DNA of 64,000 bases from Martelella mediterranea DSM 17316 (lineage in GTDB: Bacteria > Pseudomonadota > Alphaproteobacteria > Rhizobiales > Rhizobiaceae): positions 2,374,001 through 2,438,000 of the forward strand of contig NZ_CP020330.1 in the NCBI RefSeq assembly GCF_002043005.1, read 5' to 3'. Positions 19,121 through 29,283 of the stretch are shown here, piece after piece. The position numbers and the translations under genes were made by a program. Below the pieces are notes generated by a model. It saw only the letters and a program-made list of their open reading frames with translations. It searched no databases and was not told the origin of the DNA. Position 1 is the first letter of the stretch. Each line of letters starts with the position of its first letter.

Positions 19121-20543
19121 CTATGGCTACCGCCTCGCGCGGGCCGTTTTCGACGATGTTGTCATAGGCTTTGAGGATCGCGGCGCGGAAGGCGGGATGC
19201 GCCGCCAGATCCGCGTCGAAGATCGTATCGATGGCAATGAGGCCGTCGACCAGCGCCTCGCCGTCGCGTTCGCGTGCCATAGCCAGCAATTGTTCGGCAA
19301 GCGGGTCGGTCAGCGTGCCGCCATTATCCGCCGCAAGCTTCACGAATCGTATCCAGCCGGCCACGGCGAGCGCCAGCAGCGGAAAGGGTCTGCCGGCTGC
19401 GATATTCTCCTCGACCGAATGCAGCAGGCGCTGCGGCAGTTTCTGGCTGGTATCCCAGGCGATCTGGCCGGTGCGGTGTTTCAATTTCGGGTTGGCGAAT
19501 CGGGAGATCAGGTCGTCGGCATAGGCCTCGATATCGACGCCCTCGATCGCGGGCAGCGTCGGACGCTGTTCATCGAGCATCAGGCTGCGGGCGGCCTTGC
19601 GGAACACCGGATCGGCCATGCAGGCATCGACCGTCTCGATCCCTGAGAGGCTGCCGAGCATCGCCAGGAAGGTGTGCGCGCCGTTCAGCATTCTGAGCTT
19701 CATCATCTCGAACGGGCGCACGTCGTCGGTCAGCATCGCCCCGCCCTCGGCATAGGGCGGGCGGCCGGCGGCGAAGTCGTCCTCGATCACCCATTGGCGG
19801 AACGGCTCGCAGACGATGCCGTTGTCGTCCGCCACGCCGCCATTGATCTCCTTCAGCAGCGCGCGCCCTTCGTCATCAAGCGCCGGCACCACCCGGTCGA
19901 CCATGGTGCCGGGGAAGGTGACATGGGCGTCGATCCAGTCGGCCAGCCGGCCGTCGCGCTGATGGGCGAAGGCGAGCACCGCGGCGCGCACCAGCCGGCC
20001 ATTGTCGGGCTGGTTGTCGCAGGAAAGCACGGTGAGGCCGGAAAGCCCGGCCGCGCGGCGGCGCGCGAGCCCCGCGACGATGACGCCGATCGCGGTTTTG
20101 GGATTTTCCGGGTTTTCCAGATCGGCGCGGATGCCCTTATGGTCGAGATCGAGCTGGCCGTTGCGGCAGCAATAGCCTTTTTCCGTGATCGTCAGGCTGA
20201 TGACGGAGAGCGGCTCGGAGGCGATCAGGTCGAGCAGCGAATCGATGCCGTCGCGGACCGGATGGCAGGTGCCGACGACCACGGCGATCTCGCGCGCGGT
20301 CACGCCATTGCCGTCGACCTCGGCCACGAGGTAGCGTCGTTCCGCGTCATCGAGCGCCGAAAGCTCTTCCGCGCCGGAGTTCAGCCGGCAGGCCACGACG
20401 CCCCAATCGCCGCCGGCGGCGTTCAGCCCTTCCTGCAGATAGACCATCAGATGGGCGCGGGCGAAGGCGCCGAAGCCGATATGGAGGATACGCGGGCGGA
20501 GCGAGGCCGGATCGAAATTGGCGCGGATGACGGTTTCTGGCAT
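19110..20543 (-). CDS. Mannitol dehydrogenase family protein (polyol/fructuronate type)
   Basis: A cytosolic NAD(P)-dependent oxidoreductase of the long-chain polyol dehydrogenase family, 477 residues. The N-terminal Rossmann domain starts ILHIGFGAFARAHLMVYL, LSLTITEKGYC follows, and the C-terminal domain holds the catalytic Lys/Asn/His group in MMKLRMLNGAHTFLAML. Members oxidise mannitol, arabinitol, or reduce fructuronate; the sequence does not decide. The neighbours (an amylase, a transporter) do not identify the substrate either. Confidence 0.92.
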   Translation of the reverse strand: MPETVIRANFDPASLRPRILHIGFGAFARAHLMVYLQEGLNAAGGDWGVVACRLNSGAEELSALDDAERRYLVAEVDGNGVTAREIAVVVGTCHPVRDGIDSLLDLIASEPLSVISLTITEKGYCCRNGQLDLDHKGIRADLENPENPKTAIGVIVAGLARRRAAGLSGLTVLSCDNQPDNGRLVRAAVLAFAHQRDGRLADWIDAHVTFPGTMVDRVVPALDDEGRALLKEINGGVADDNGIVCEPFRQWVIEDDFAAGRPPYAEGGAMLTDDVRPFEMMKLRMLNGAHTFLAMLGSLSGIETVDACMADPVFRKAARSLMLDEQRPTLPAIEGVDIEAYADDLISRFANPKLKHRTGQIAWDTSQKLPQRLLHSVEENIAAGRPFPLLALAVAGWIRFVKLAADNGGTLTDPLAEQLLAMARERDGEALVDGLIAIDTIFDADLAAHPAFRAAILKAYDNIVENGPREAVAIASR

Positions 20544-20727
20544 CGGAACTCCTCGTGCATGCCTGACATATTGCAGTCAGCTTATCGGGGTCGGCGGCGG
20601 CTGCGGTCAAGCAAAGTTTGCATGTCATCGGCCGGAGCGCCAGAATGCAGCCTCGCTCAAAGGGCGCGGAACTTTACCCGGCGCGAACCGTTTCTAAGCG
20701 CTATCCATCCAATCCAGCGAGGGCAAT

Positions 20728-22215
20728 GTGGCCGGACGCGTTCTTCTTCAGTTTTTCCATTGGTATTATCCCGACGGCGGCAGGCTCTGGAACGAGGTGG
20801 CCGAAAAGGCCAGAAGCCTTGCCGATATGGGCATCACCGACGTCTGGCTGCCGCCGGCCTACAAGGGCTCCGCCGGCGGCTATTCGGTGGGCTACGACAC
20901 CTATGACCTGTTCGATCTCGGCGAGTTCGACCAGAAGGGCACCGTCCCCACAAAATACGGCGACCGCGATGCTCTGGAGGCCGCCTGCAAGGCGCTGGCG
21001 GAACACGGGATCGGGGCGATCCACGATGTCGTGTTCAACCACAAGATGGGCGGCGACGAGCGCGAGGCGGTCAAGGTGCGCCGCGCGAACCCCGATGATC
21101 GCAACGAGATCGAGGATGAGGCCTTCGAGACCCATGCCTATACCCGCTTCACCTTTCCAGGACGGCAGGGCAAATATTCCGAGTTCGTCTGGAGCCAGAA
21201 GTGCTTTACCGGTGTCGACTATATCGAGGACCCGACCGACACCGGCGTCTTCCGCCTCGTCAACGAATATGGCGAGGGCGAATGGCATAGCGAGGTCGAC
21301 GAGGAGCTTGGCAATTACGATTATCTGATCGGTTCCGACGTCGAGTTCCGCAACCGTGCGGTCTATGAAGAGCTGAAATACTGGGGCAGATGGTTTGCCG
21401 AACAGGTGCCCGTCGCCGGCTTCCGGCTCGATGCCGCCAAGCACATCCCCGCATGGTTCTTCCGCGACTGGATCGGGCATATGCGCGAAAGCGTGAAGGA
21501 AGACCTGTTCGTGGTCGCCGAATACTGGCATCCCGATATCGGCGCGCTGGAGAACTATCTGGAGCTCGTGGATCGCCAGCTCCTGCTGTTCGATGTCGGC
21601 CTGCACCACCGTTTCCACGATGCCTCCAAGGGCGGCGGCGATTTCGACATGCGAACGATTTTCGATGGGTCGCTGCTTTCGGCGCAGCCCGAGCATGCCG
21701 TCACGCTGGTGGAAAACCACGACACCCAGCCGCTGCAATCGCTGGAGGCCGCCGTCGAGCCCTGGTTCAAGCCGCTTGCCTATGCCCTGATCCTGATGCG
21801 CGAGCAGGGCGTGCCGAGCGTCTTTTACGCCGATCTCTACGGCGCGGACTATCGCGACAAGGGCAGCGATGGCGAGGAGTACGACATCGTGATGCCGAAG
21901 GTCGAATGCCTGCCGGCGCTGATCTCCGCCCGCAAGCGCTTCGCCAATGGCGGCCAGACTGACATGTTCGACGACCCGAACTGCCTTGCGATCGTGCGCC
22001 ATGGAACCGACGAGGCGCCGGGCTCGGTCACGGTGCTCACCAATGGCGAGGAAGCCAGCAAGCATGTCGAACTTGGTGAGGGCCATGCCGGGGCGAGCTT
22101 CCGCGATTTGCTCGGTCATCGTGAGGATACGGTGACGGCGGATGAGAACGGCAATGCCGATTTCCCGGTCAATGGCGGCAGCGTCAGCGTCTGGGTGCGA
22201 GAGGATGCGCTTTGA
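20728..22215 (+). CDS. Cytosolic alpha-amylase (GH13, AmyA-like)
   Basis: Hydrolyses alpha-1,4-glucans; absence of a signal peptide points to intracellular use on glycogen or maltodextrins. The 495-residue protein has GH13 conserved regions I (DVVFNHKMGGDE), II (GFRLDAAKHIP, nucleophile Asp), III (FVVAEYWHPD, acid Glu) and IV (VENHDTQP, Asp), with the B domain between. Overall it resembles the liquefying/AmyA subfamily. Translation starts at GTG 20728 (MAGRVLLQFFHWYYPDGG). An antisense open frame of 571 codons covers the same region but is a shadow. Confidence 0.94.
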   Translation: MAGRVLLQFFHWYYPDGGRLWNEVAEKARSLADMGITDVWLPPAYKGSAGGYSVGYDTYDLFDLGEFDQKGTVPTKYGDRDALEAACKALAEHGIGAIHDVVFNHKMGGDEREAVKVRRANPDDRNEIEDEAFETHAYTRFTFPGRQGKYSEFVWSQKCFTGVDYIEDPTDTGVFRLVNEYGEGEWHSEVDEELGNYDYLIGSDVEFRNRAVYEELKYWGRWFAEQVPVAGFRLDAAKHIPAWFFRDWIGHMRESVKEDLFVVAEYWHPDIGALENYLELVDRQLLLFDVGLHHRFHDASKGGGDFDMRTIFDGSLLSAQPEHAVTLVENHDTQPLQSLEAAVEPWFKPLAYALILMREQGVPSVFYADLYGADYRDKGSDGEEYDIVMPKVECLPALISARKRFANGGQTDMFDDPNCLAIVRHGTDEAPGSVTVLTNGEEASKHVELGEGHAGASFRDLLGHREDTVTADENGNADFPVNGGSVSVWVREDAL

Positions 22216-22219
22216 ATGC

Positions 22220-22762
22220 CTATCCGCGCGGCAGCGTGCGGAAGGCCTTCTTCGCGGGCGAGCCCTGCCATTCGGGATGCTCGGCTTCCGCCTGTTTCCA
22301 CGCCTCAGCCGAGCGCCGGTAGGCCATGGGCGAGGCGATTTTCGGGATATGCGCCAGCTCCCAGTGGATGCCGTTGATGGGATCGTCGAAAAAAACGCCG
22401 TAATAGCCAGGCGCATAGACCGGATATTCCGCCGGCGTCTCCGTTACAGGAACGCTGTTTGGAACGAGGAACTCCCGATGGAAGCGGTCGACCTCCTTCC
22501 GGTTCTTCGCCCACAGCGCGATATGGTGGATGCCGGTGGCGCGCGCCTCGTGGTCGAGCTTTTCTCCGGTTTTCGCCGGCTGGATGCCGATATAGCTGTG
22601 GGGGAACGGAAACCTGGCCATGTAATAGGTCGAATGGTAGCCGATATCCATGGTCCAGAAGCTCTTGTAGCCCAGCCAACCGAACATCCGGTCGTAGAAC
22701 GCCACCGAGTTCTCGTAGTCGAGAACCGAGAATTCAACATGATTGACACCGCGCCAGCGCAT
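22220..22762 (-). CDS. VOC family protein (glyoxalase/dioxygenase fold)
   Basis: A 180-residue vicinal-oxygen-chelate protein. VNHVEFSVLDYENSVAFYDRM opens the first beta-alpha-beta-beta-beta module and GIHHIALWAKNRKEVDRFHRE the second; the metal ligands may be His8, His in HHIAL and Glu in HWELAHIP. The substrate is unknown. The start is ATG 22762 with AGGAGATG spacing; the open frame reaches far upstream only as an antisense shadow of the TetR gene. Its promoter region holds the operator at 22820-22838, so it is the likely target of the adjacent TetR protein. Confidence 0.87.
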   Translation of the reverse strand: MRWRGVNHVEFSVLDYENSVAFYDRMFGWLGYKSFWTMDIGYHSTYYMARFPFPHSYIGIQPAKTGEKLDHEARATGIHHIALWAKNRKEVDRFHREFLVPNSVPVTETPAEYPVYAPGYYGVFFDDPINGIHWELAHIPKIASPMAYRRSAEAWKQAEAEHPEWQGSPAKKAFRTLPRG

Positions 22763-22819
22763 TGTGCATCTCCTGTCTTGCGGCGGAATTGGACCTCGCC
22801 GTGATTTCGTGTATTCACG

Positions 22820-22838
22820 TTTAGACCGCTGGTCTAAA
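22820..22838. promoter_or_regulatory. Operator palindrome between VOC and TetR genes
   Basis: Perfect inverted repeat TTTAGACC-GCT-GGTCTAAA in the 96-bp divergent gap. A TTGACA on the minus strand (22845-22840) touches its edge, so binding would block transcription of the VOC gene. It lies 20 bp before the TetR start, allowing autoregulation as well. Confidence 0.75.
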
Positions 22839-22858
22839 ATGTCAATGAAGGCGGATTG

Positions 22859-23521
22859 ATGGCTGCGGAAGACAAGAGAAAGCCGATGGCGGAGGGCGAC
22901 ACGGCGCTCGCAAGGCTCGAAGCGCTGGCGCCGGATCGCCGCGCGCGCCTGCTGGACGCGGCCGAGGCGGCTTTCGCAGAGGCCGGCTTTGCCGGCGCTT
23001 CGATGAATGCCATCCTGACCGCGGCCGCCATGAGCAAGGGGCAGGCCTATTACTATGTTCATGACAAGGGCGATCTCTATTCCGCCGTGATCGAACGCGC
23101 GCTCGGAGACCTGGTTGATCGGATGGATTTTTCCGCGCCCTTCCAGGCCGCCACGATCGATGCGTTCTGGAGCGGCCTTTACGCGGCGTTCGCGCGTCTC
23201 TCCGGGCTGTTGAGCGTTGATCCCGTCATGGCGGCACTCGGCCGGACAATGTATGAGGGCCCACAGACTGAGAAAGCGCTCGAAGCGCCGCTGGCGCGGA
23301 TCAGGCGTTCTCTGGAACTGCTCGTGGAAAAGGGGCAGGGGCTGGGCGCTGTCCGCTCCGACATGCCGCGCGCGCTGATCGTCGACATGGTACTTTCCGC
23401 CGCCCGTGCGCTTGACCGATGGTTTGCGGAAAACTGGGACAATCTCTCGCCGGAAGAGGCAGCGCGCCTCAATCTTGAGGGGCTGAAGATGATCCGGGCG
23501 ATGGTCGCGCCCGCCAGTTGA
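22859..23521 (+). CDS. TetR/AcrR family transcriptional regulator
   Basis: A 220-residue regulator with an N-terminal helix-turn-helix (ARLLDAAEAAFAEAGFAGASMNAI then MSKGQAYYYVHDKGDLYSAVI) and an all-helical ligand-binding domain of unknown specificity. ATG 22859 overlaps a TTG at 22856; I use the ATG. It is divergent from the VOC gene and separated from it by a perfect TTTAGACC-N3-GGTCTAAA operator, so it probably represses that gene and itself. Confidence 0.93.
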   Translation: MAAEDKRKPMAEGDTALARLEALAPDRRARLLDAAEAAFAEAGFAGASMNAILTAAAMSKGQAYYYVHDKGDLYSAVIERALGDLVDRMDFSAPFQAATIDAFWSGLYAAFARLSGLLSVDPVMAALGRTMYEGPQTEKALEAPLARIRRSLELLVEKGQGLGAVRSDMPRALIVDMVLSAARALDRWFAENWDNLSPEEAARLNLEGLKMIRAMVAPAS

Positions 23522-23528
23522 TCCGGCG

Positions 23529-24467
23529 TCAGTCGGCCAGCCTGAATTCCAGCATAAGCGTCTGCTGCAATACCGAATCATTATCGTCCGAAATGATGAT
23601 CAGGTGGAGGCTGCCGTCGGGCATTGGAACAACGTCGAGGCCTTCCATATTGTCGATCCGGTTCAAACCGCTTGCCTGCATGATCACCGGCCCGTCCAAC
23701 ACCGCGCCGGCGCGGATCGTATCGGCGGGAATACGGCGGATGCGCATGCCGATGCCGCCCAGAAGCGAAAACCGCCGCTCCAGCAGCAGCAGGTCGCCAT
23801 CCGGCAGGAAGGCAGCGTCGGTGACGTCGAATTCCTGATTCTTGACGACTTTGAAGATGCCCTTGCCGGGACCGGAAATGATGGCGGCGAACAGGTTTCC
23901 GTCGCTGTCGATGCTCTTTTCCGCCACCACCACGGTGCGGCCATCGGCATTGGTCGCCATCGCCTCGAGGCCGCCATTGGCGCGCAGCTCGTTGCGGGGA
24001 ATCAGGAAATCGGGGCCGGGCTTCGCCGTTGCGTCGTCGTGGCCCTTCAGCGGGTACTGATCGATCCGGTGCTTGTTTTCGAAACCGACGAGGATCCGTC
24101 CGTCCTTGATCGTCATGCTCTCGGCATCCATGGCGACCTTTTTGGCATGCACGCCCTTGGCGTTCTTCATCGGCGTGACGGTCACGTCGGCGACGCCTGA
24201 AAGCCGGCCCCTGCCATCGCGGGTAATCTCGCCATCGACCCAGTGGCCGTCATCGGCGACCGCAATGAAGCGTTCGCCGCCGGGCAGGAAGCGGATCGCG
24301 GAAAGCGAATGCAGGCCGGAAAGCTTGAGCCCGCCGACGAATTGCAGCTCTCCGAAACGGGTCACGGCCGGATCGTCGTCGAAACTTTCGATCCGCGTGG
24401 AAGAGATATCCGCAGCCGAAGCCTGCGCGCTGACAAGCGCCAGCGCAAGAAGAAGGGCACGTATCAT
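23529..24467 (-). CDS. Phytase-like (esterase-like activity of phytase) periplasmic protein
   Basis: A 312-residue protein with a Sec signal peptide ([18 protein letters not shown]) followed by a phytase-like beta-propeller domain: [61 protein letters not shown] and [13 protein letters not shown] are family elements. The true substrate is not known; 'phytase-like' refers to the fold. Its start codon overlaps the cobT stop by 4 bp (ATGA), so it is coupled to cobST. Confidence 0.87.
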   Translation of the reverse strand: MIRALLLALALVSAQASAADISSTRIESFDDDPAVTRFGELQFVGGLKLSGLHSLSAIRFLPGGERFIAVADDGHWVDGEITRDGRGRLSGVADVTVTPMKNAKGVHAKKVAMDAESMTIKDGRILVGFENKHRIDQYPLKGHDDATAKPGPDFLIPRNELRANGGLEAMATNADGRTVVVAEKSIDSDGNLFAAIISGPGKGIFKVVKNQEFDVTDAAFLPDGDLLLLERRFSLLGGIGMRIRRIPADTIRAGAVLDGPVIMQASGLNRIDNMEGLDVVPMPDGSLHLIIISDDNDSVLQQTLMLEFRLAD

Positions 24468-26362
24468 CTGGCGCGTCGGCGCGTCGGCGCCTCGGCGCCC
24501 TGTTCCTCGAACAGCGCGGCTAGCTGGTCGGTCATCGCGCCGGCCAGTTCGTCGGCATCGACGATCGTGACCGCGCGGCGATAGTAGCGTGTGACGTCAT
24601 GGCCGATGCCGATCGCGAGCAATTCCACCGGCGAGCGGGTTTCGATATGTTCGATCACCGCCCGCAGATGTTTTTCGAGAAAGTTGCCGGGATTGACCGA
24701 CAGCGTCGAATCGTCGACCGGCGCGCCGTCGGAAATCATCATCAGGATGCGGCGCTGCTCGGGCCGAGCCATCAGCCGGTCATGGGCCCAGATCAGCGCC
24801 TCGCCGTCGATGTTTTCCTTCAGCAGTCCCTCGCGCATCATCAGGCCGAGATTGGCGCGCGAGCGCCGCCAGGGCTGGTCGGCGGACTTGTAGATGATGT
24901 GGCGCAGGTCGTTGAGGCGGCCGGGGGCCGCGGGCTTGCCCGCCTCCAGCCATTTCTCGCGCGATTGCCCGCCCTTCCACGCCTTTGTGGTGAAGCCGAG
25001 GATTTCGACCTTCACGCCGCAGCGCTCCAGCGTGCGCGCCAGAATGTCGCCGCAGGTGGCGGCGACCGTGATCGGGCGACCGCGCATCGAGCCTGAATTG
25101 TCGATCAGCAGCGACACCACGGTATCGCGGAACTGGGTGTCGCGCTCCATCTTGAAGGAGAGCGGCTGCATCGGGTCTATCACCATGCGCACCAGCCGCG
25201 CGGTATCGAGATAGCCTTCCTCGAGATCGAAATCCCAGGAGCGGTTCTGCTTGGCCATCAGCCGGCGCTGCATGCGGTTGGCGAGCCGGCCGACCGCGCC
25301 CTGGAGATGGGCGAGCTGCTTGTCGAGATGGGCGCGCAGGCGCTGGAGTTCCTCCTGGTCGCACAGCTCCTCGGCGGTGATTTCCTCGTCGAATTCGGTC
25401 GAGAACACGCGGTAGTCGACCTTCTCGTTGAAATCGTCGAAGGCGGTGTTGGGGCGCTTGGTCTCGCCGGCGACTTCCGAGTCGGGATCGGCCTCGTCGT
25501 CGAGATCGGTATCGGCCACTTCCGCGCCGTCGAGCTCGCCCTGGTCCATCTCCTCGTCGGCGCTGTCGCTGTCGTCGGCGGAGGCGGAATCCTCGCCGGC
25601 CTGCTCCTCGACCTGTTCGTCGTTCTCGCGTTCGGAGCGCGGCTGCTCCTCTTCGGAGAGGTTTTCCTCCTCGTCGTCATTGTCGAGGTCGTCGCCGGCA
25701 TAGTCGTCGGCCATTTCCATCGATGACAGCATCGAGCGGACAACCCGGGCGAAGGCGTCCTGATCGTCGATCGAGCTTTCCAGCCGGTCGAGATCGACGG
25801 CGGCCTTGTCCTCGATGAAATCACGCCAGTAATCGAGCACCTTTCCGGCCGAGGCAGGAGGCTTTTCACCGGTCAGCTTTTCGCGCACCAGCATGGCGAC
25901 GGCTTCCGAAACCGGCGCGTCCTCCTTGCGGTCAATGGCGGCGAAATTGGCCTTTTCGTATTTCTCGGCATGCATGGCGGCAAGGTTCTTGGCCATGCCC
26001 GGCATGCGCTTCGCCCCGATCGAATCGATCCGCGCCTGCTCCACCGCGTCGAAAATCGACTGCGCCTCGGTGCCGCCGGGCGACATATGGGCGTGGGTGA
26101 CGGGGTTGTGGCAGGCCATGCGCAGCGCCATGGAATCGCCGAGCCCCCGCACCACGGCAAGCTCCTCGGGTGTCGGGCGCTTGGAGAATTCCGGAAGCCG
26201 AATCTGGTGGCCGCTCATGCCCGGCCGGTCGCGCGAAAACACGACCTCCGCCTCGCGTTCGCCGGAGATCGCGCGCACGCAGCCGGACACGGCCCGGTGC
26301 AGCGGCTCCAGGTCTACGGGCGCGTACGGATTGGATTTTCGATTGTCGCCGGGACCGGCCAT
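24464..26362 (-). CDS. cobT: Cobaltochelatase subunit CobT
   Basis: Part of the aerobic, ATP-dependent CobN-CobS-CobT cobaltochelatase that inserts Co2+ into hydrogenobyrinic acid a,c-diamide during cobalamin synthesis. The 632-residue protein has an N-terminal helical region, a very acidic middle stretch (about 210-310, dense Asp/Glu/Ser) and a C-terminal von Willebrand A domain with the MIDAS motif DNSGSM and [10 protein letters not shown]. It lies 10 bp downstream of cobS. No other cob gene is in the window. Confidence 0.96.
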   Translation of the reverse strand: MAGPGDNRKSNPYAPVDLEPLHRAVSGCVRAISGEREAEVVFSRDRPGMSGHQIRLPEFSKRPTPEELAVVRGLGDSMALRMACHNPVTHAHMSPGGTEAQSIFDAVEQARIDSIGAKRMPGMAKNLAAMHAEKYEKANFAAIDRKEDAPVSEAVAMLVREKLTGEKPPASAGKVLDYWRDFIEDKAAVDLDRLESSIDDQDAFARVVRSMLSSMEMADDYAGDDLDNDDEEENLSEEEQPRSERENDEQVEEQAGEDSASADDSDSADEEMDQGELDGAEVADTDLDDEADPDSEVAGETKRPNTAFDDFNEKVDYRVFSTEFDEEITAEELCDQEELQRLRAHLDKQLAHLQGAVGRLANRMQRRLMAKQNRSWDFDLEEGYLDTARLVRMVIDPMQPLSFKMERDTQFRDTVVSLLIDNSGSMRGRPITVAATCGDILARTLERCGVKVEILGFTTKAWKGGQSREKWLEAGKPAAPGRLNDLRHIIYKSADQPWRRSRANLGLMMREGLLKENIDGEALIWAHDRLMARPEQRRILMMISDGAPVDDSTLSVNPGNFLEKHLRAVIEHIETRSPVELLAIGIGHDVTRYYRRAVTIVDADELAGAMTDQLAALFEEQGAEAPTRRRAR

Positions 26363-26372
26363 GAAAATTTCC

Positions 26373-27365
26373 TCAGGCGCTGATCACGACGTTGGCGGCG
26401 CTTTCCTTCAACTCCTCGCCGAAGGCGCGCTGATACTGCTCGGCCACCAGCGTGCGTTCCAGCTCGTCGCACTTGTTGAGGAAGGTGACGCGGAAGGCGA
26501 AGCCGACATCGCCGAAAATTTCGGTGTTCTCGGCCCAGTTGATCACCGTGCGCGGGCTCATCACCGTCGACAGATCACCGTTGACGAAGGCCGAACGGGT
26601 GAGGTCGGCAACGCGCACCATGTTGGAGACGGTTTCGCGGCCTTCCGCGCTGGCGGCGAAGCTCTTCACCTTGGCGAGGATGATGTTCACCTCCTGCTCG
26701 TGCGGCAGGTAGTTGAGCGTGGTGACCAGCGACCAGCGGTCCATCTGGGCCTGGTTGATCTGCTGGGTGCCGTGATAAAGCCCGGTGGTGTCGCCGAGGC
26801 CGACGGTGTTGGCGGTCGCAAACAGGCGGAAGGCCGGGTGGGGGCTGATCACGCGGCTCTGGTCGAGCAGCGTCAGCCGGCCCGATGATTCCAGCACGCG
26901 CTGGATCACGAACATCACATCCGGGCGGCCGGCGTCATATTCGTCGAAGACGAGGGCGACGTTGTGCTGATAGGCCCATGGCAGGATGCCGTCCTTGAAC
27001 TCGGTGACCTGCAGCCCGTCCTTGACCACGATCGCATCCTTGCCGACGAGGTCGATACGGCTGACATGGCTGTCGAGGTTGACGCGCACGCACGGCCATT
27101 TCAGCCGCGCGGCGACCTGCTCGATATGGGTCGATTTACCGGTGCCGTGATAGCCGGAGACCATGACGCGGCGGTTATGGGCAAAGCCCGCGAGAATGGC
27201 GAGCGTGGTGTCGCGATCGAAAAGGTAGTCGGGATCGAGGTCGGGCACATAGGGGTCGTCGGTCGAATAGGCCGGGACTTTCAGGTCGACATCGAGGCCG
27301 AAGGTTTCACGAACCGAGACGGTGGTGTCGGGGAGGTTCGAATAGTCCAGATCGATCTTGCTCAT
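26373..27365 (-). CDS. cobS: Cobaltochelatase subunit CobS
   Basis: AAA+ ATPase subunit of the aerobic cobaltochelatase, forming a ring with CobT. The 330-residue protein has Walker [10 protein letters not shown] (71-79), Walker [10 protein letters not shown], sensor-1 [14 protein letters not shown] and an arginine-finger region. I start at the second of two adjacent ATGs (27365, [10 protein letters not shown]), where GGAG is 5 bp upstream; an open frame from 27404 adds 13 residues without similarity. It forms an operon with cobT. Confidence 0.96.
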   Translation of the reverse strand: MSKIDLDYSNLPDTTVSVRETFGLDVDLKVPAYSTDDPYVPDLDPDYLFDRDTTLAILAGFAHNRRVMVSGYHGTGKSTHIEQVAARLKWPCVRVNLDSHVSRIDLVGKDAIVVKDGLQVTEFKDGILPWAYQHNVALVFDEYDAGRPDVMFVIQRVLESSGRLTLLDQSRVISPHPAFRLFATANTVGLGDTTGLYHGTQQINQAQMDRWSLVTTLNYLPHEQEVNIILAKVKSFAASAEGRETVSNMVRVADLTRSAFVNGDLSTVMSPRTVINWAENTEIFGDVGFAFRVTFLNKCDELERTLVAEQYQRAFGEELKESAANVVISA

Positions 27366-27436
27366 CATTTCTCCAGCGCGGCTTCCGGGAAAAAAGCCGC
27401 TCAACGGTCTTTTATCTGCTCTTGATGGAAGTGTTC

Positions 27437-28078
27437 CTAGCAGAAGCCGGACTGCTTTAACAATTGGTATGCCTGCACCACGGCGCGAAAAGTTTCCTCC
27501 GAGCCGCGGTCGCCGCCATTGGCGTCGGGGTGGTGTTTCTTGACCAGCAGCTTGTACTGCTTCTTGATGTCGTCGGACGTCGCCGCGGCGGTCAGGCCCA
27601 GCGTATCGAAGGCCTTGGCCTCCAGCGTCTTCAGCTTGCGTTCGCGCTTCGGGCGCTGCGGCCGGCCATCCCTGCCGTCATGGACGAAGCCGAACGGATC
27701 GCGCATGCGCGCGGCGGACGCGGCATTGCCGGCTTTTCTTGAACCGTTGAGCGGCGTCTTGCGGGTGTCGCCGTTGACGCCGACGGTCCAGGTGGGGCGA
27801 TGGCCGGTGAGCGCTTCCTTCTGATAGCGCGCGATCTCGCTGTCGGAGAGGCCCTCGAAATAATTATAGCCCTTGTTGTAGGCCTTCACATGCTCGAAGC
27901 AGAACAGGAAAAACTGCCCCTCGGCATTGCGGCCGACGGGGGCCTTGTGCTTTCCGGGCTTGTGGCAGCCGTCCCACTGGCACTCGGGCACAGCGGTCTC
28001 CGCATCGGCTGGTTTTGCCGTGGCGGGGCCCTTGCGCTTGGTGCGGAGGCGGTCGAAATATTTGGAATCTAGATTCAT
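27437..28078 (-). CDS. J domain-containing protein next to cobST
   Basis: A 213-residue protein. The C-terminus is a J domain with the Hsp70-stimulating HPD motif in [16 protein letters not shown]. The N-terminal 120 residues contain [15 protein letters not shown] with a paired cysteine/histidine pattern and [21 protein letters not shown], conserved in alphaproteobacterial proteins of this type. It is a DnaK co-chaperone of unknown client. The gene lies just upstream of cobS on the same strand and divergent from bolA, the usual rhizobial arrangement. Confidence 0.9.
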   Translation of the reverse strand: MNLDSKYFDRLRTKRKGPATAKPADAETAVPECQWDGCHKPGKHKAPVGRNAEGQFFLFCFEHVKAYNKGYNYFEGLSDSEIARYQKEALTGHRPTWTVGVNGDTRKTPLNGSRKAGNAASAARMRDPFGFVHDGRDGRPQRPKRERKLKTLEAKAFDTLGLTAAATSDDIKKQYKLLVKKHHPDANGGDRGSEETFRAVVQAYQLLKQSGFC

Positions 28079-28240
28079 GGCGCGTGATTATGACCTTCCA
28101 AGCCCGCCACAACAAGAATTGACAACGGGATTTCTTACTGGCTTTCTGCCCTGTTAACGCGTTGACCACGGCGCGGGGTTCGCGAAAGCCGGTTTTTGAC
28201 CTTTCCGTCCGACGCGCCACGCGCGACAAGGAGTGAAACG

Positions 28241-28522
28241 ATGGCAATGGCCGCAGCAATCGAAGACCGGCTGAATACCCTGTTCAATCCCGAACGGCTG
28301 ATTTTGAAAGACGAGAGCGCGCAACATTCCAGCCACTACAATGATCCGGACGCGCCCGAGATCACCCATTTAAGGATCAGGATCGTATCCGACAAGTTCA
28401 AAGGGATGAGCCGCATCGCACGACATCGTGCCGTCAATGAGGCACTCGGCCCGGAATTCGCCGATGGCCTTCATGCTTTGGCGATCGAGGCCGCAGCGCC
28501 CGACGAGCCGACGCGGTGGTAA
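28241..28522 (+). CDS. BolA family protein
   Basis: A 93-residue BolA protein, a class II KH-like fold that partners monothiol glutaredoxins in iron-sulfur handling and can act in transcription. Visible are DESAQHSSHYNDPDAPEITHLRIRIVS with the conserved His cluster, and the FKGMSRIARHRAVNEAL helix containing the invariant His. The start is the ATG at 28241 with AAGGAG upstream. Transcribed away from the J-domain gene and converging on the mannosylfructose phosphatase gene. Confidence 0.93.
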   Translation: MAMAAAIEDRLNTLFNPERLILKDESAQHSSHYNDPDAPEITHLRIRIVSDKFKGMSRIARHRAVNEALGPEFADGLHALAIEAAAPDEPTRW

Positions 28523-28530
28523 TGGGGTGA

Positions 28531-28552
28531 GGGTCGCGCTAAATCGCGACCC
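28531..28552. terminator. Bidirectional hairpin between bolA and mfpsB
   Basis: Perfect 8-bp stem GGGTCGCG / CGCGACCC with loop CTAAAT. It lies between the convergent bolA and phosphatase genes and includes the phosphatase stop codon. No long T run follows, so termination strength is uncertain. Confidence 0.5.
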
Positions 28553-29279
28553 CGAAATGCCTCAGACCCTCGATCACGCCGTCGGCGATTTCGCCGCGGG
28601 CCTGATAGATACGGTCATTGCCCTTGGCAAGCGCCCTCAGGTCGTCATGGCCGTTGGCCGGGATGATGCCGCGCACGTCGGGCACGGTGAACATCGCGCT
28701 GTCATTGCCTGTGTCGCCGGCAACCACGACGTCATCATGGGCGATGTCGAGTTTCTGGCAAAGCCATGAAAGGCAGGCGCCCTTGTCGGCATTCTTCGGC
28801 AGGATGTCGAGATCGCGCTTCGACGAGTAGATCAGCTTGACCTCGAGCCCCTTTGCGGTCAGCGCATCCTCGATGGCCTGCAACCGGCCCTTCTTGGCGT
28901 TTTGCAGATACCAGCTCGACTTGTAGCCGTTCTGGTAGCGCTCCGGCTGGCGGATCACGTCGGGAATATTGGACATGATCCGCTCGACCGTCTCGACGTC
29001 GAAGGCGGTGCCGATGAAATCATCGAAGCCGCCGATGGGCAGGCCGTTGCGGTGGTCATGCGCCATGGTGCCGACGCCGCCGATCAGGAAATCGGGCTCG
29101 GGCAGGCCGACCATGTCGATCAGTTCGCGGATATCGTCGACGAGCCGCCCGCTGTTATAGACCAAGAGCGGGCGTTCGGCTTCGGGCACGGCCTCGAAGG
29201 CCCGGCGGAAGCGTTCCGTCGAGCCGTTGTCGCCGACAAGCGTGCCGTCGAGATCGGAGGAGAAAAGTCTGATCGCCAT
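28539..29279 (-). CDS. mfpsB: Mannosylfructose-phosphate phosphatase
   Basis: A HAD-superfamily phosphatase of the sucrose-phosphatase type, 246 residues. Motif I is SSDLDGTLVG (nucleophile Asp9), motif II VYNSGR, motif III the Lys region KNADKGACLSWL and motif IV VVVAGDTGNDSAMF. Beside a glycosyltransferase of the mannosylfructose-phosphate synthase type, it most likely dephosphorylates mannosylfructose 6-phosphate to mannosylfructose, as described for the Agrobacterium pair. I start at ATG 29279; an ATG at 29297 overlaps the synthase stop and would add six residues. Confidence 0.87.
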   Translation of the reverse strand: MAIRLFSSDLDGTLVGDNGSTERFRRAFEAVPEAERPLLVYNSGRLVDDIRELIDMVGLPEPDFLIGGVGTMAHDHRNGLPIGGFDDFIGTAFDVETVERIMSNIPDVIRQPERYQNGYKSSWYLQNAKKGRLQAIEDALTAKGLEVKLIYSSKRDLDILPKNADKGACLSWLCQKLDIAHDDVVVAGDTGNDSAMFTVPDVRGIIPANGHDDLRALAKGNDRIYQARGEIADGVIEGLRHFGVAI

Positions 29280-29283
29280 CGTC

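Noticed and set aside
20701..22416. 571-codon open frame on the minus strand over the alpha-amylase gene
   Set aside because: It lies antisense to a gene with all GH13 motifs and its translation has no recognisable domain; long antisense frames are expected at this GC content.
26363..27436. Cobalamin riboswitch near cobST
   Set aside because: The gaps around cobS and cobT are too short and no B12-box-like sequence was recognised.
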